A stretch of DNA of 64,000 nt, taken from Chrysomallon squamiferum. Lineage: Eukaryota; Mollusca; Gastropoda; Neomphalida; Peltospiridae. The translations under genes were made by a program, and so were the position numbers. Position 1 is the first letter of the stretch. Each line of letters begins with the position of its first letter. Under the pieces are notes generated by a model. That model saw nothing but the letters and a program-made list of their open reading frames with translations, did no database searches and was not told the DNA's origin. The stretch is taken from NCBI GenBank assembly GCA_012295275.1, contig CM022670.1, positions 34,634,801-34,698,800 of the forward strand, given 5' to 3'. Positions 52,959-64,000 of the stretch are shown piece by piece.

Positions 52959-54109
52959 ATTTTCAATTTATCATTTGGTGCACTTCTAACAGAGGTGAAA
53001 TTACTTTAATCAGTAACTGAAAACAAGCTGCATTTTTTTTCTTGGAAAAGCTAAAGTGACAATTAAGAGTCTACCACACAAGCTACAGGTTCAGGCTTTC
53101 TCAGAATAAATGTTTGGCCTTTTCCCAGTGCTGCATGATCAGTTTATCAAAGACTGTGATACATTTCCTTCCTGAATGAGAAATGATATATGTAAAAGAT
53201 TCCTTGCTGCTAATTAAAAAAACAACAACCCCAAAACACAATAAAAAACCTGGTTCTCTGTGGCATCTTGTACCTCCTTAATCATATATCATTATGTCAT
53301 ATAATAGTAGACAAAACATATATTGAATACACAGTACATTATTAAATTTATTAAATAAAACATATCTTTCTTCATTCTTGGAAAAACTTTTTAAAAAAGT
53401 CTCAGTTTTAGGGATTTATTTCCTAGTTCTGAAAATTGATATTATTTTCTGTTCCAGAGTATTACCAAGTTTAATTTAATTTCTCAGTCATCCAGTCAGA
53501 TGTGTTTAGTTCTGAAGCCAGATCTTGGCATTTGTTTCAAAAACTGTTGACTCTGCCTGCTGAATTGGTATCATTTATCAGGACAGAAACAGTTTGTTCA
53601 CATATCAAGCAGATGAGAAAAGAGAGTGAATGTGTCAGTGTTACATGTTGTGTTACTGCCAAGATCTGTCTTGTCTGGTCATTAATCATTACCCTGAATT
53701 GATTGTTTGGAATTCCTTTAATCAGGGATTGGCCAGATACCACTAGACTCGGAGAAAAATAAGGTCATCCTGACTCATGCAGTCTTTGACTTTTGTCTTC
53801 TACCTTTTATTATTTTTCACATTAAGCATTCAAATGATGCAGATAAAAATGATTTGTTTGTGTCAGAAAGCTAATTTTTTAAAATATCAATGACAGAATC
53901 AAAGGTTTTAGCTCAGAGATTCAAAAGCCTTCAGTAAAAAACAAGATACCGAGTGATATTTTTAGTGTTCAGTTATGTTCTAAAAGATTGAAAGATTTTA
54001 TGGAATCAAACATCATTCCTTTGTTGTTTTTTATATTATATTCATCTGAGATTTGGAGTAATATATATAGTTACAATCCAGTTCATCTCCAACAACAACA
54101 ACAACAACA

Positions 54110-54156
<47 letters not shown>

Positions 54157-55923
54157 ATGAAATTAAATTAAATTTTGGCAAAAAACAAAACAGATAAATA
54201 TCTGAACTTAAAATCATTAATTATAAAACATTAATAAGCACTGAATTACCAAACAAATTAAACAATTTTTTTTGAATTTAAAACCTGATAATTTATTATG
54301 ATAAACAGTTCATATCTTTAGCAGTTTGGGGGATGGATGGGGAATGAGTGGGAGCAGAAGGACAAACTTTTAACAAAAGATATGTTTTCTGTTTATTACT
54401 GAACAGCTTTGATTAATTTGTATTACTCCCCAGTAATTTCTCTCTTATCTACATATTGGCCTTTACCTCATTTCAAGAGTAATGATTATAATGATGTGCT
54501 GGGGAGTTGCATGCAACCAGTCCAGTTTTTTTTCTCTTCTCCTTTATTTGTGTGCCCAGCAGGAATTGATTTTGATTTTCTGTCTTGAAAATTAATGCTT
54601 ACCAATACCACTTGATTGATTTGGTTTACAAGTAAGGTTAACTTGTCTGTCATGATATATACAAGACTTGCATTGTAAAATGGGTTTCATTTGTTACAAA
54701 AGAAAATGCTTTTAGTGAAAAGGTATCAGCATAGAAACATAAAAGATTACTTCATTAAGTTTAATGCTCTGGATGAGATCAGTGTTTTCTAGCTATTGTG
54801 TTTTGCTGGCGACTGAACTTTTAAAGTTATTTCATTTTGCAGCTGAATGTCTGATGGATCTGTCTGTCCATCATGGCTGATCCATTAAGTCACTTATTGT
54901 TATGTCTGGGTTTTCTATATTATATCTACATTTTATATTCTTTGTTGAATATTTCCCTTTTATGGGGACATATAATTTTTATTATTATTATTATTATTAT
55001 TTAGTTATTTCTTATTTAAGTAAAATGTAATAACAAAAACAGCAGCACCAGCTGCTACTACTTCTGTTATTACTAGTACTGCTGCTGCTACTGCTACTGC
55101 TACTACTATTGTAATTATTATCACTAATATCATCATCATCATCATCATCATCACTATTATTATTGTAATACACACATATAATAATTATAAAAGGAAAAGG
55201 AAGGAAGTCTTTCTACAATTCTTTCTGATTCTGCATGTATGTCTGATATCACACAATTCAGTACTGGTAACAGAATGTCATAGACTTTATTAAAATGATC
55301 ACTGTAAATTTAATTCCGTTGGAAATCTGGTTAATTATACACATGGTCGCTTTTGATACAGTGAACAGACTCCTATTGAGTTACTTCGAACAGCCTGTCT
55401 CCAGAGAGCTGGTGTACTTTGTAATAAGTGATGTAAAAATGCCCTGATCATGACAAAACGGGAGCTCTGAGCCTCTGATATTGACTCTTCATGTCTTACT
55501 CTGGACAGATTGTCTGATTATGTCTAAATAGAGCCACTTAGATTTGTTCCACCAAAGCTTGTTGGAGTTAGCCATGCTGTCCAAACATTCCTTCCACTCT
55601 TATTTAAGTTAATGGATTCAGAACGAAACTGTGTTTTTTTCCGTTGTTCAAGACTTGGTTAGATATTACTTTTCTAAACAGCTTTGATGTGAAATATCAG
55701 TGACATTTTGAATATAACAGGAGATGATTAAATTTAATAAAATGAAGTGTAGGCACAGTTAATATACATCTGCGTTTCAATACCTTTAATGGTTATATGT
55801 CTGCATCAGTTTCATTTGAAGTTTTAGCCGTTAAAATTGTTCCCTAGACACAATGTTTTATATTCATGTGCTAGTTTTATTGTTTCATTCTCTTGATTGA
55901 ATTTTATTTTATTTTATGTTATT

Positions 55924-55954
<31 letters not shown>

Positions 55955-58900
55955 TAGCTCTTGTAATCACAGTAGTGTGAATAGAGATATTCTTTCAGCA
56001 CATGATAATGGATAACCCACAAATTATAAACTGTTTGCAGTTCTGTCACACATTTGATTGCCAGCATTTCCTTTTAACAGAACAGATCATGAAAGAAATG
56101 ATGTGGGCACAATTTTTCAATTTATAGGAACCCTAGCACTTTAGTGTAGTTCCTGAGGATTATTATAATCAAAAAAAAAAAAAAAAAAATTTATTAACAC
56201 TATTCATGGTCTATTTCAGATTTAGTTGTCAGTCAGGATTGAAAAATATTAATTTCTCTGATGCTGTCGCTGACAGGATTCCTGTTTATGTGCCCTTCAA
56301 CTGCAGACTTGGTGCTTAATCCACATATTCATACATGCAATCTGGAAGCAGAGGGTTCATTAATTTTCAGATTGAAACTCCCTTTGGTACATTGAGTCCA
56401 GTGCCCTGGAGAAACACTTTATTTGATTTGTGTCGGGTAAATGTCAATACTGTCGTCTGTGTGAATGTGTCAGTTTGAAATAAATATCTTCGTTCATTCT
56501 ATAGTCAAAGTTTTGTGTCTTTGATATTCTCTGTTACGTCAGTATACTGATGAAATAAATATTTTTCACTGCAGCAGTAATGTTTGTGTATTTAATTTGC
56601 TATTCACAATATAAAGAGAAAAAATACAACAACAATGGGTTCATAATTTTTGTTTTATTATAATGATGATAGTAACAGCAGCTATTATGTTTTTATTCAT
56701 TTTTTTATAAATTTATTTATTTATTATTATTATTTTTTTTTTTTTCTGCCAGTTTATTAAAAACAATTTAGAATAATGTTAAACTGTTTTCAAACAATTT
56801 TATAAAAAAAAATTGAAATAGCTTCTTTCGGATACACTGACATTTAACAAATATGCATTGAATTAATGTTAAAATTTAAATAAGTCATTAATTAATTAAA
56901 TAAGCATTATTCGTTGTATTTATTTATTACAGTTGTCGAATCTGTTTTTTTACTTTAATAAAATTAATCAGCTTGAAGAAGTAGCTGATAGTTAATGAAT
57001 GTGCTGATCTGACATTACAAAGAAACGTCATTCAAGTGCTGGAATTTATTAATATTAATTCTTGTTTTTTTAAATATACCAGAAGTAATATTATTCTTCA
57101 TCATAACCTTGTCTATTAATGTCTTGGATTGGTGTTTTGAATTTTATTTTTGGAATGTCTGGTTCTTGTTGATTGAGAAGTATATAATGTTGTCTAACCA
57201 TGTTCCAGTTACAAAAGGCTATAATTAGAAACTAAAACATTTTAGTAATAGGACACAGTGTATAATGTTACTACAGATATGTAAAGACTTCAACTGACTG
57301 ATGTGAAAATAATTATTAGCTGTAATATAAAAAAAAAAAAAAAAACTCTATAAATAGTTTGTTGTGTTTGAAAATAAGTAAATAAATGAAAATAAAGAAC
57401 TGAATTTTTACCTATTACCTTGATAGCTGTTTAAAACCCTAAGATGGCATTTTGTTCATGGAGACCTTTTAATGCAGAACTGACCGTGAAGTGTGACAAC
57501 TGCTGGATGAAGCACTTTTTGATAATAAACAAAACACAACAACAACAATCAAAAACAAAACAAACTGAAAAACACTCCCCGAATGTTTTTCAGCCATATT
57601 TTATTCTCGTGCATTGTTAACAGAAAATTTTGATTGGTGTTAATTTTGCTTTTAATTTTGTACATGCATTGCTATTGATTTTTCTTTCTATTACTTAGAT
57701 CAGCAGAAAATAATGTCGAAAACATTTCCTCTTGCACATGCATCATGAAATGCATTACTCTGGATCATTGTATTAATGTTTGTGTTGTCCACAGCCCATT
57801 TTAATTTAAAGTCACAGTTAGTTGGTCCACTTCATCATCATCACTGCAGATTTCAGTTTGTGCATTTCTGCATGCATTTCTATTTTATATATAGAACAGA
57901 TTATTGACAGCCAGTCAGATCATTTTCATTTTTCTTTTTTGCTCTTACCTTAATAAGCTTTCTGCAAATAACACTACTTGCTCCAGCTATTTCTGGCACT
58001 TTTGACAATTGTTCTTGTTGCTGTCTAGATTGCATGATGGAGAAATGAGGACGAAACTATTCATTGATTTTTGTTTTTGTACATAAAGCCAACTGTGACC
58101 CACACAGTGTGTGAAAAATTAGTTTCAATACCAGAAGGCCTAATTACACACACAGTATGGAAAATTAGTTTTTACAAATAAAATCATGATCTCTGCAGAG
58201 AAATGTTAGCTCATTTGGAAAAGAGAAGAGCTTGTTCTTTCTTTTTGTTGTATTATTATTTATTTATTTAATTATTTATTTATTTATTTTTATTATTATT
58301 ATTTTTTTATCACTGTTTATTTTGTTTGGAGGGAAATGGAACCTAATTTGACATTTTTGATCCATTTCAAAATTACTGGTTTTTCAAATGATACACAGAC
58401 AAGTTGACACTTGATATTTAATTCACAACTGTTTTCAATCAGGCTGAAATTATTTCTTAAATTTGTGAAGTGACTTCTGATAACAAATACAAATTGATGT
58501 TTCTGAAATTGTGATTATTTTTCATCTCTTAACAAGTTAGAATAATAAGTTTATTTTCATCACATGAGATTTATCTCTGGATTTTTACTGTCATTTTCAT
58601 TTCACAAGTGCCTGATAAGAAGTTAAGTTATAAATTTTTTATTTTTTTATTTTTTTTGTTCCTCTCCTTTTTCTTTATTCTTTTTTTTTTCCTAAGGGAT
58701 TTGAGAAAATCTTCTTTCATTTTCTCAGAGAATGTTTTTTTTGTTCAGTAGCTTTGGTGAAGTAAGTATATTAATTGATCATGAAATAGGCTCTTCTAAG
58801 AAGTGTTTGTATTTTATCAGAAATTGTCAGATTTCTAGAAACATGATCTAAAATACTGCAACCAAGTACTAAGCTTGATGATTGCTATATTTTGCTGAAG

Positions 58901-61900
58901 AATTCTTTGTTGTATATATTTCTATTGTTGACAAGATGTATAAAATGTTTACAAGAAGGACATCATTATTTTCACTTTGCCTCTGGCATTCTGTCTTCAT
59001 GCCTGTCATTTTCACATTTCAGTGGATTATTGTGCTTTCATCTCTGAATATGTCTTGATAAGAAAGTAAAACTGAAATCAAGTGAAATAAATTATTTAGT
59101 GCAAAATAATCACAGCCAATAATTTTCTTTTTCTGTCATTATTTACTATTTTCTATTTTTTTTTATTGATGTCATAGAATAAAACATTGTTCAGAGTGAT
59201 TCACTAAATATTAAGAAGCATAAGAAGATACTTATTCAACAAAATGGATTAAAAAGAAAAATAATAGATAACAAAGAATTTAAAGAAAGATAATTATTTC
59301 TAAAGGTTGAGATAATTTTCAGTTTTTTTCTTCTTTTTTTATGGAATCACCTAATCAACATTATATTTATAATTTTTATTTCATTAGAGCTTATTTGTGT
59401 GAAATTGCTTTTCAGTTGTCATTATTGTTATTATTTATTTATTTTGTTTTTGTTTATAACTAATGAAAGGAATGTACAAGATGTTTTTAGCTTGTAAGCA
59501 CTGGAAACATGAATGTAGAAAAGAGAGAGGACAAATATTTGCTTCAGGACATATTAACAAGATTCTGTACAAGTAAATCTATAAGACGGAGACTTCATAA
59601 TAGAATTTACTTCCATTAAAAATTAAACATGGTAGATTTACTAAATGACTGATATATCGGTTATTTGTAATCAATCTTCTAATCTTTCTGATGTAAACTG
59701 GGTCAAATTATTCATTCTTTTTATTGTATTAACCTGAATACTCTGCTTTTTAACTCATTCTCTATCTGACAGAAATGTAAATTTATATTGCCGATGCTAA
59801 TAATATTCCATTCCTATTAATATAATAATTTTTCTCTGAAACGGTTTTACAGGATTGATTTTACCATTTGTGAGAACAGTTTCTAAATGCATCAGAAATT
59901 TTTATATTAAATCATCCTTTTTCTGTTTTTCCTATTACCTCTTTTCTTCGTTGTTTTTTTTTTCTCTTTTATTTTTGTTCACCCTCTTCTCCTTAAATGT
60001 AATTTGTTAAGACAAGCTTAGAAGCCTTAATTCTAATAGAAATTTCATGCTTGAAGGTTTTCTGCATTGATTATCACGTTCACAGATGATTTTTGTTTGT
60101 GGACTCACATCATTTTTCATGGTACAAACTAAATACTTTACTAAAATATCATTACTGGGCTTTTAGTGTTCCATCCCATGTTTACCAAACCCAGCTAGAG
60201 GCCTTTTTTTCTATCAGAGATGTAAACAACATTTAGCAAATGTATCACTGACTTTTTGTGTCAGCATGCAGTAATAAGTTTGAATTATCCTGGCGGACAT
60301 TTCTTCTCAATTAAAACAGTTCTGTGTAAATACCAAGACAGCAGGGAATTGATTAAGGACTGACTGAATAGGAATTTTGTTTGTCATTAACCGGTGGAGT
60401 GTGTCATTTCATGTTTGAATTAAAGTTATTACAAAATGCTTCAATGCTTTATTCATTCTTTAGCAAACAGCTATGTTTGTCAATTGTGTTGTGACATACA
60501 GTCACAGTCTGCTCTTTTTTAAATCATATTATTCCTATCAATATAACTGTACTGAAAAATAAACTACATATCTATCTGTTTTATTGATCAGCTGCATTTT
60601 TTTCTTCTGTTATTGTTGTTTTCTGTTTCTTTCTTTGTCGTAATTATTATTTACATCTGTATGTTTGTGAAAAAAAGGACTTGTTTTTCATTAATCATAT
60701 TTATAATGGAATATAAAACAAACCAATAGCATAATTTTTATATATATGTATTTCAGATTCTACACATGCATATGGGAACAGTTGAAAAGCTTCCTATCAC
60801 AACAGGGGGATCTCCATTGCAGATTCGCTGCAAAAACTTCATGTCCATCATCTTTGTTATTCCTAGAGAGCGAGACTGTCATGACATCTACACATCTCTG
60901 CAGGAACTTTCTCGGCCAGGTTAGACAAGAGTCTTTAATTCTACAAAAATACAAAAAAATTAAAAACTTCCTAACAGAATAATTGCATGGTCTTCTTAAT
61001 GCACTGATAAACTCAATATTTCATTCAGAACTCCCCACCATGGTGCGTCTGTTGTAATTCTCTTTGAATATTGCAAAGTCTGTAACTCTTCTCTTATTTC
61101 AATCTCCATAATCCTCTTCCTGATCTCTTGGTCATCTCATGAGGCCACTGAGTTTCCAGCTGAGAGCTAACGAAGCAGAATTTTTATGTATCTGTATTTC
61201 TCCAGTGTTCAGTGATATTTTATATCCTTATTACCAAAAGATACTGAAGATCTGTTTACATTTGTTAAACAAAAACTTTTAACTGATATTTTTGGTTATA
61301 TACAAAGATTTTAGTTTTAAATGTTCATGTTAATAAAATGTTGAAAACAAAATTTGCTTTTAGATTTCCATCACAAAGATAATTAAAATTTTATAATATG
61401 AAATTGGATAAATGTGCTGTTGCAGTATAGTTAGTCTTAAGTCTGTTATGTATTTATTACCATTGCCATAATTTCATTTCAGGAAATATAGAAACACTGT
61501 ATGCATTTCATTTCACAATGCCTGACAACACGCCAAAGACTTATGGTTGGGACTTTTTTGACATTCAGACTGAATATCTTAGAATGGGTGTGCCAAATGA
61601 AAACTGGGTTCTCACCAATCTCAACAAGGATTATGAGGTGAAGTGACTTAACTGTTGGATTTACTGATTTGTCATTTTTTCATTGTTCTTTGTTTTGATG
61701 AAATTCCTTTTAAATTCTGATAAGTACTACAAGTAAATTAAGCAGATGCATCTAATGTATGTAATCTTACCTAAATACAAAGATAACTGACCAGTAAAAA
61801 AGTTAATGCTCAAAAACCATGTTTCTATTATATGTAAAAGAAAAATGTTACTGCATCTGGTACGTAAAGGTCATTATACACTTTTCTTTTAAACAGTTGA

Positions 61901-64000
61901 TGCTAGAGATGTTTATTGCTGAAAATACACATAGCACTCATAACTGCAGCAGTAAATTTCTTCTTTTGGACATCATCATTATAACTGCAAAACATAATGT
62001 TGAAAAACCGTTATCAAATAAAATACTTGTTTTACGCATTCACTGATTTATTTATTTTATAACTTAAAAAAAAAAAAAAAAAAAAAAAATTTGACTGGTT
62101 TTAAAAAAATTAATAATATAAATGAATATTTACATTTCAGATGTATAAAACTTGTGTATGTGAATACTTGTTGAAATATAAAGATGAATGTTAACATTTC
62201 AGCTGTGTGATACTTACCCTAGTCTGTTGTATGTTCCTGCGAATGCATCAACCCCTGTCCTGGTTGGAAGTTCAAAGTTCAGGAGTCGAGGACGACTGCC
62301 AACACTTTCATATCTTCACAGGGAAAACCAGGTATGAAAAGAATATTTTTTTATATTATAAATAAAACATGAATGTGTTCATTTTTCTCTCTGACACCAT
62401 TATTAAATTTTAATTTTTTTTATTGATCCGTAACTAATTCATATATTTTGTTTTATTTTTTAAATATTTTTTAGCCACATTTCTTGTGAATTACATTGTA
62501 TCGGAATATTTAACAATTCATCTTGAGGAAGTAGTGCCTCTATTGATCTGCAGCTATTGATTGATATCTGGTAGAAACTGAATATCAATATCTAAGTTAA
62601 GCTGTTAGACACCCACTTACACATCAGTGTTTGAAGAGAAATAACTTTACTATCCATTACCATCACAATTTCAGAGTGGAGATTTTCATTAGCGTAGATG
62701 ATTGCAAGTAATACTGTTATTTAAAGGTACTTTGCATGTGTGTGTAACTATAACAGACAGGTTGCTGGTTATTACACTCTAGAATGGTTTACTGGCAGTC
62801 TGGCTGAACTATTTAATTATCAAGCCCAAAATGTTATCATGCATACTTTGCTTATTAATGGATCTAAAGGGAGAAGTCATATTTGCAAAACCTATAAAAT
62901 TTTGTCTTGTATTTTATTTCACTTTTGTAATTTCATGAAGAATTTATGAACATTTTCAGCCAAGATCACATTATAAGATTACTTCTCTTGGAAAACAGCA
63001 AAATGAACCTCAGCTCACTTCTTGCCAGAACTCGACAGAATAAAATACTCACATATTGATGACTTTCTTGACATTTCGTGAACATACAGCAATTTCCTTG
63101 CTTTTTTTTTACCCCTTCCTTCTTCTTCTTACTATATTTTTATATTCTTTTTCTTCACACTTTTTTTCTTCTAAGATACCAATTTAGTTTTTTCTGTGTT
63201 ATGGAGCCTCGTTTGAGAAATCGATGTTACAATGTCTGCTGTCTTGTAACAAATTGATTTTCCCTTTAAGGGAATGCCTTTAAATGTGGTTATAAAAAAT
63301 TTAAAAAAAAGAGCAATGTTTAACATCAACCCAAATGTCTGATAATTATCAGCTCTTAGTTGTCAGTATATGGTAATTTTAACACATGAACTGCAATCGT
63401 AAGACATTGCCCCAGAAGCAAGGCATTAATTTATTTTCATTTTTTAAAAAAGAATTGTAACATCTTTGAAGTGTATTTTAAAGAGAGAGAGAGAAAGTTA
63501 ATAGTATTTCTTTGAATCACATACAAACAAAGAGCTGGATAAAATTATTAAATAATAACATGATAATATATCTTGTGAGAAAGATCAAAAGCTGAATAAT
63601 TTAATATGGTTACTAATGAAGACTAAGATAAATTCTATTATTATTTTTTTTTTTTTTATTATTATTATTAAAATGCATATTATTACTATAATTTATAATA
63701 TTCTTAAATGTACACAATTTCAAAATGTAAAAAGTATAATGTAATTCTTAATATTTATGAAATAAAAAATTCTTAAAAGTTTTTTATTCCTGTTCTTTGC
63801 TTTAAGAATATTTTGCAATTTCTTTTTTTTTTTTTTTTTTCATTATTACTTTTATACATTTTTGACAGGAAAAAAAAGGAAACTTTAAAAAAAAAAAAAA
63901 AAAAAGAAATTTAATAACTTTATAATGATCTGCTGTCAGAGACAGCCTAGCTTGCTGTGGTTTTTAACCAGAAAGTGTTTGAATGTTTCAGGCTGCCATC
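29381..64000 (+). CDS. MTMR6: Myotubularin-related phosphatase (MTMR6/7/8 group), 5' part
   Basis: Coding exons are 29381-29404 (MDHIKTPK), 51479-51595, 60757-60919, 61483-61637, 62203-62331 and the first three codons (AAI) of an exon at 63992 that runs off the right edge. Junction phases are 0, 0, 1, 0, 0. The 199 visible residues form the PH-GRAM domain and the start of the linker to the phosphatase. Diagnostic blocks are VENVKLLDRFNARN, GTLYLTTTHLIFVDN, IRCKNFMSIIFVIPRERDCH, EYLRMGVPNENW and LVGSSKFRSRGRLPTLSY. Family members are lipid 3-phosphatases for PI3P and PI(3,5)P2 on endosomes, and GRAM domains bind phosphoinositides. The catalytic CX5R motif is beyond the window, so activity cannot be judged. 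An invertebrate gene may be co-orthologous to MTMR6, 7 and 8; MTMR6 is suggested by its neighbour NUP58. Introns 1 and 2 are about 22.1 and 9.2 kb. Confidence 0.93.
31786..31829. repeat. (AAT)n microsatellite
   Basis: This is an uninterrupted AAT/TAA trinucleotide run in MTMR intron 1. The polyasparagine frame through it is an artefact of the repeat. Confidence 0.9.
35720..35760. repeat. (ATT)n microsatellite
   Basis: This is an uninterrupted ATT trinucleotide run in MTMR intron 1, one of several AAT/ATT tracts in the window. Confidence 0.9.
36015..36176 (-). other. Exon-like segment on the opposite strand of MTMR intron 1
   Basis: On the minus strand, a pyrimidine-rich acceptor (gttcttttcag) precedes an open frame of 53 codons ending in TAG. 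The peptide is rich in Lys/Arg/Leu (for example DGQRAKKSLKKLLDCIQES). Local GC and CpG are above the surroundings. I do not recognise the peptide. It could be the last exon of a nested gene, a retrocopy fragment, or chance. Confidence 0.2.
37425..37608 (-). mobile_element. tRNA-derived SINE, copy 1
   Basis: Read on the minus strand, TAGCTCAGTGGTAG (37540-37527) is a textbook Pol III A-box and GGTTCAATTTT (37497-37487) a B-box, 29 bp apart as in tRNA genes. The body continues toward 37425. A related copy lies at 40235-40510, showing that the unit is dispersed. The 3' flank (37609-37779) is a tandem duplication. Boundaries are approximate because no target-site duplication could be fixed. Confidence 0.75.
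37609..37779. repeat. 85-bp tandem duplication beside SINE copy 1
   Basis: Two nearly identical units, 37609-37693 and 37694-37779, each run from GGTTTTGAAAAAA-like sequence to ATTTCCAGAAA. The beginning of the unit, including TTACAAATTATAGTAACATT, also matches the flank of SINE copy 2 (about 40460-40510), so the unit starts inside the element and was duplicated locally. Confidence 0.85.
40235..40510 (-). mobile_element. tRNA-derived SINE, copy 2 (degenerate) with CA/TG tail
   Basis: This segment aligns by eye with 37425-37680 through GAAAATGGTTCAAATGGTG, GCATTCCATCAT, AGAGTTCTTAATTCTGGAT and ACAAATTATA. The A-box equivalent (about 40384-40397, minus strand) and B-box (about 40350) are mutated. 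The end away from the Pol III promoter carries a CA/TG-rich tract (about 40255-40308), possibly the element's simple-sequence 3' tail. Confidence 0.7.
43936..44002. repeat. (TTTTA)n/(TTTA)n microsatellite
   Basis: TTTTA pentamers pass into a long TTTA tetramer run in MTMR intron 1. Similar TTTA runs recur at about 52341-52390 and 55915-55957. Confidence 0.9.
44994..45100. repeat. Poly-T, (ATT)n and poly-T compound tract
   Basis: About 30 T residues, a short unique spacer, an ATT run and another T run lie just upstream of the candidate alternative MTMR first exon. Frames rich in Phe, Lys or Asn across it are repeat artefacts. Confidence 0.85.
45105..45418 (+). promoter_or_regulatory. Candidate internal promoter/5' UTR of MTMR
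   Basis: After the T-tracts the base composition changes to about 300 bp of GC-richer, CpG-containing sequence (for example TTTCGGATACGCGTG). It leads directly into the in-frame exon 45419-45484 and so may be the promoter and leader of a second MTMR transcript. No TATA box is evident. Confidence 0.4.
45419..45484 (+). CDS. MTMR6: Candidate alternative first coding exon of MTMR
   Basis: Two in-frame ATGs (45419 and 45431) open a short frame ending in phase 0 at a strong donor (AAG, then gtatgt at 45485). This is exactly the phase needed to join MTMR exon 2 at 51479. TAA codons lie in frame just upstream. ATG 45431 has A at -3 and G at +4, so the preferred N-terminus is MGNILEVHSLPDDVFLKK (18 residues) in place of MDHIKTPK before the GRAM domain. 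Gly2 hints at N-myristoylation, but position 6 is Glu rather than Ser/Thr, so this is weak. No transcript was seen; frame, donor, phase and composition are the evidence. Confidence 0.5.
45610..45985. repeat. Degenerate minisatellite, about 60-66 bp unit
   Basis: The core (G/A)ATGAATTG recurs at about 45651, 45717, 45781, 45842, 45900 and 45959, at intervals of 66, 64, 61, 58 and 59 bp. Each is followed by a TTATTTTACTTA-like and GTTAACTGA-like segment. Units are diverged, so the array is old. Confidence 0.65.
46529..46598. repeat. (GA)n microsatellite
   Basis: About 35 uninterrupted GA dinucleotides precede a GGGG and GAAAA-rich stretch in MTMR intron 1. The Arg-Glu frame through it is an artefact. 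Confidence 0.95.
47167..47307. repeat. 74-bp tandem duplication
   Basis: TGTATTTTGATCCCAGCTAA to TATTGATATATAGA (47167-47240) is repeated with few changes at 47242-47307, including the shared block AGAGTCAGAAAATATAT. Confidence 0.8.
52212..52283. repeat. (AAAT)n-(AAT)n compound microsatellite
   Basis: AAAT tetramers pass into AAT trimers in MTMR intron 2. About 60 bp downstream lies a TTTA run (52341-52390) on the same strand, so the pair could form an inverted-repeat hairpin. Confidence 0.85.
54092..54152. repeat. (AAC)n-(AAT)n compound microsatellite
   Basis: An AAC run passes directly into a longer AAT run in MTMR intron 2. The Gln/Ile frame across it is an artefact. Confidence 0.9.
55036..55170. 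repeat. Mixed trinucleotide repeat cluster (CTA/CTG, ATC, ATT)
   Basis: Successive short runs of GCTACT, ATC and ATT trinucleotides share a common three-base register, suggesting one trinucleotide tract that diversified by point mutation. Confidence 0.75.
62332..63991 (+). other. MTMR intron 5
   Basis: This 1.66 kb intron ends at the acceptor gtttcag before the codons GCT GCC ATC. It holds poly-T and poly-A tracts near 63.82-63.91 kb and no coding sequence. Confidence 0.8.

Larger units (their letters stand above)
51596..60756 (+). other. MTMR intron 2
   Basis: This 9.2 kb AT-rich intron contains AAAT/AAT and TTTA tracts (about 52212-52283 and 52341-52390), poly-T (about 52926-52957), AAC/AAT (about 54092-54152), a mixed trinucleotide cluster (about 55036-55170) and TTTA (about 55915-55957). 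I found no supportable coding exon in it. Confidence 0.65.

Noticed and set aside
53502-53743. Overlapping 66-68 codon frames on both strands in MTMR intron 2
   Set aside because: There is no splice context, no homology recognised, and MTMR phase is satisfied without them.

Overview
This is nuclear DNA from an animal. It is strongly AT-rich, all genes are split by GT-AG introns, and microsatellites are abundant. The protein families and two copies of a tRNA-derived SINE fit an invertebrate, probably a lophotrochozoan such as a mollusc. That placement is inferred, because no species-diagnostic marker is present. I rebuilt the gene models exon by exon from splice sites, reading-frame phase and recalled family sequences. 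No alignment program was run.

Layout, left to right: (1) CFAP97 (ciliary; minus), 1-3803, with its 3' part beyond the left edge. (2) An HMG-box-like protein of unrecognised family (plus), 4830-8352, head-to-head with CFAP97. (3) ZMAT2/Snu23, a spliceosomal zinc-finger protein (minus), 9197-12890, six coding exons, converging on gene 2. (4) A FAM114A (NOXP20/DUF719) protein (plus), 14698-19735, twelve coding exons, head-to-head with ZMAT2. (5) Nucleoporin NUP58 (minus), 21800-28696, fourteen coding exons, converging on FAM114A. (6) A myotubularin-related phosphatase of the MTMR6/7/8 group (plus), 29381 to beyond 64000. Only its first six coding exons are present, separated by introns of about 22 kb and 9 kb, and it is head-to-head with NUP58.

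The genes alternate strand, giving three divergent promoter regions (3804-4829, 12891-14697, 28697-29380) and two convergent 3' ends. The left half is compact. The right half (29.4-64 kb) is almost all MTMR intron, holding microsatellites, minisatellite-like tandem repeats, two SINE copies and a candidate alternative MTMR first exon near 45.42 kb.

The genes do not form one pathway; they are conserved cellular genes (cilium, splicing, Golgi-associated, nuclear pore, phosphoinositide metabolism). The observations most worth checking are the alternative MTMR first exon, the NUP58-MTMR head-to-head pair (MTMR6 and NUP58 are also neighbours in human), an RFX/X-box palindrome inside the ciliary gene CFAP97, the unassigned HMG-box gene, and in-frame alternative donors in FAM114A. 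I found no convincing new multi-gene system.
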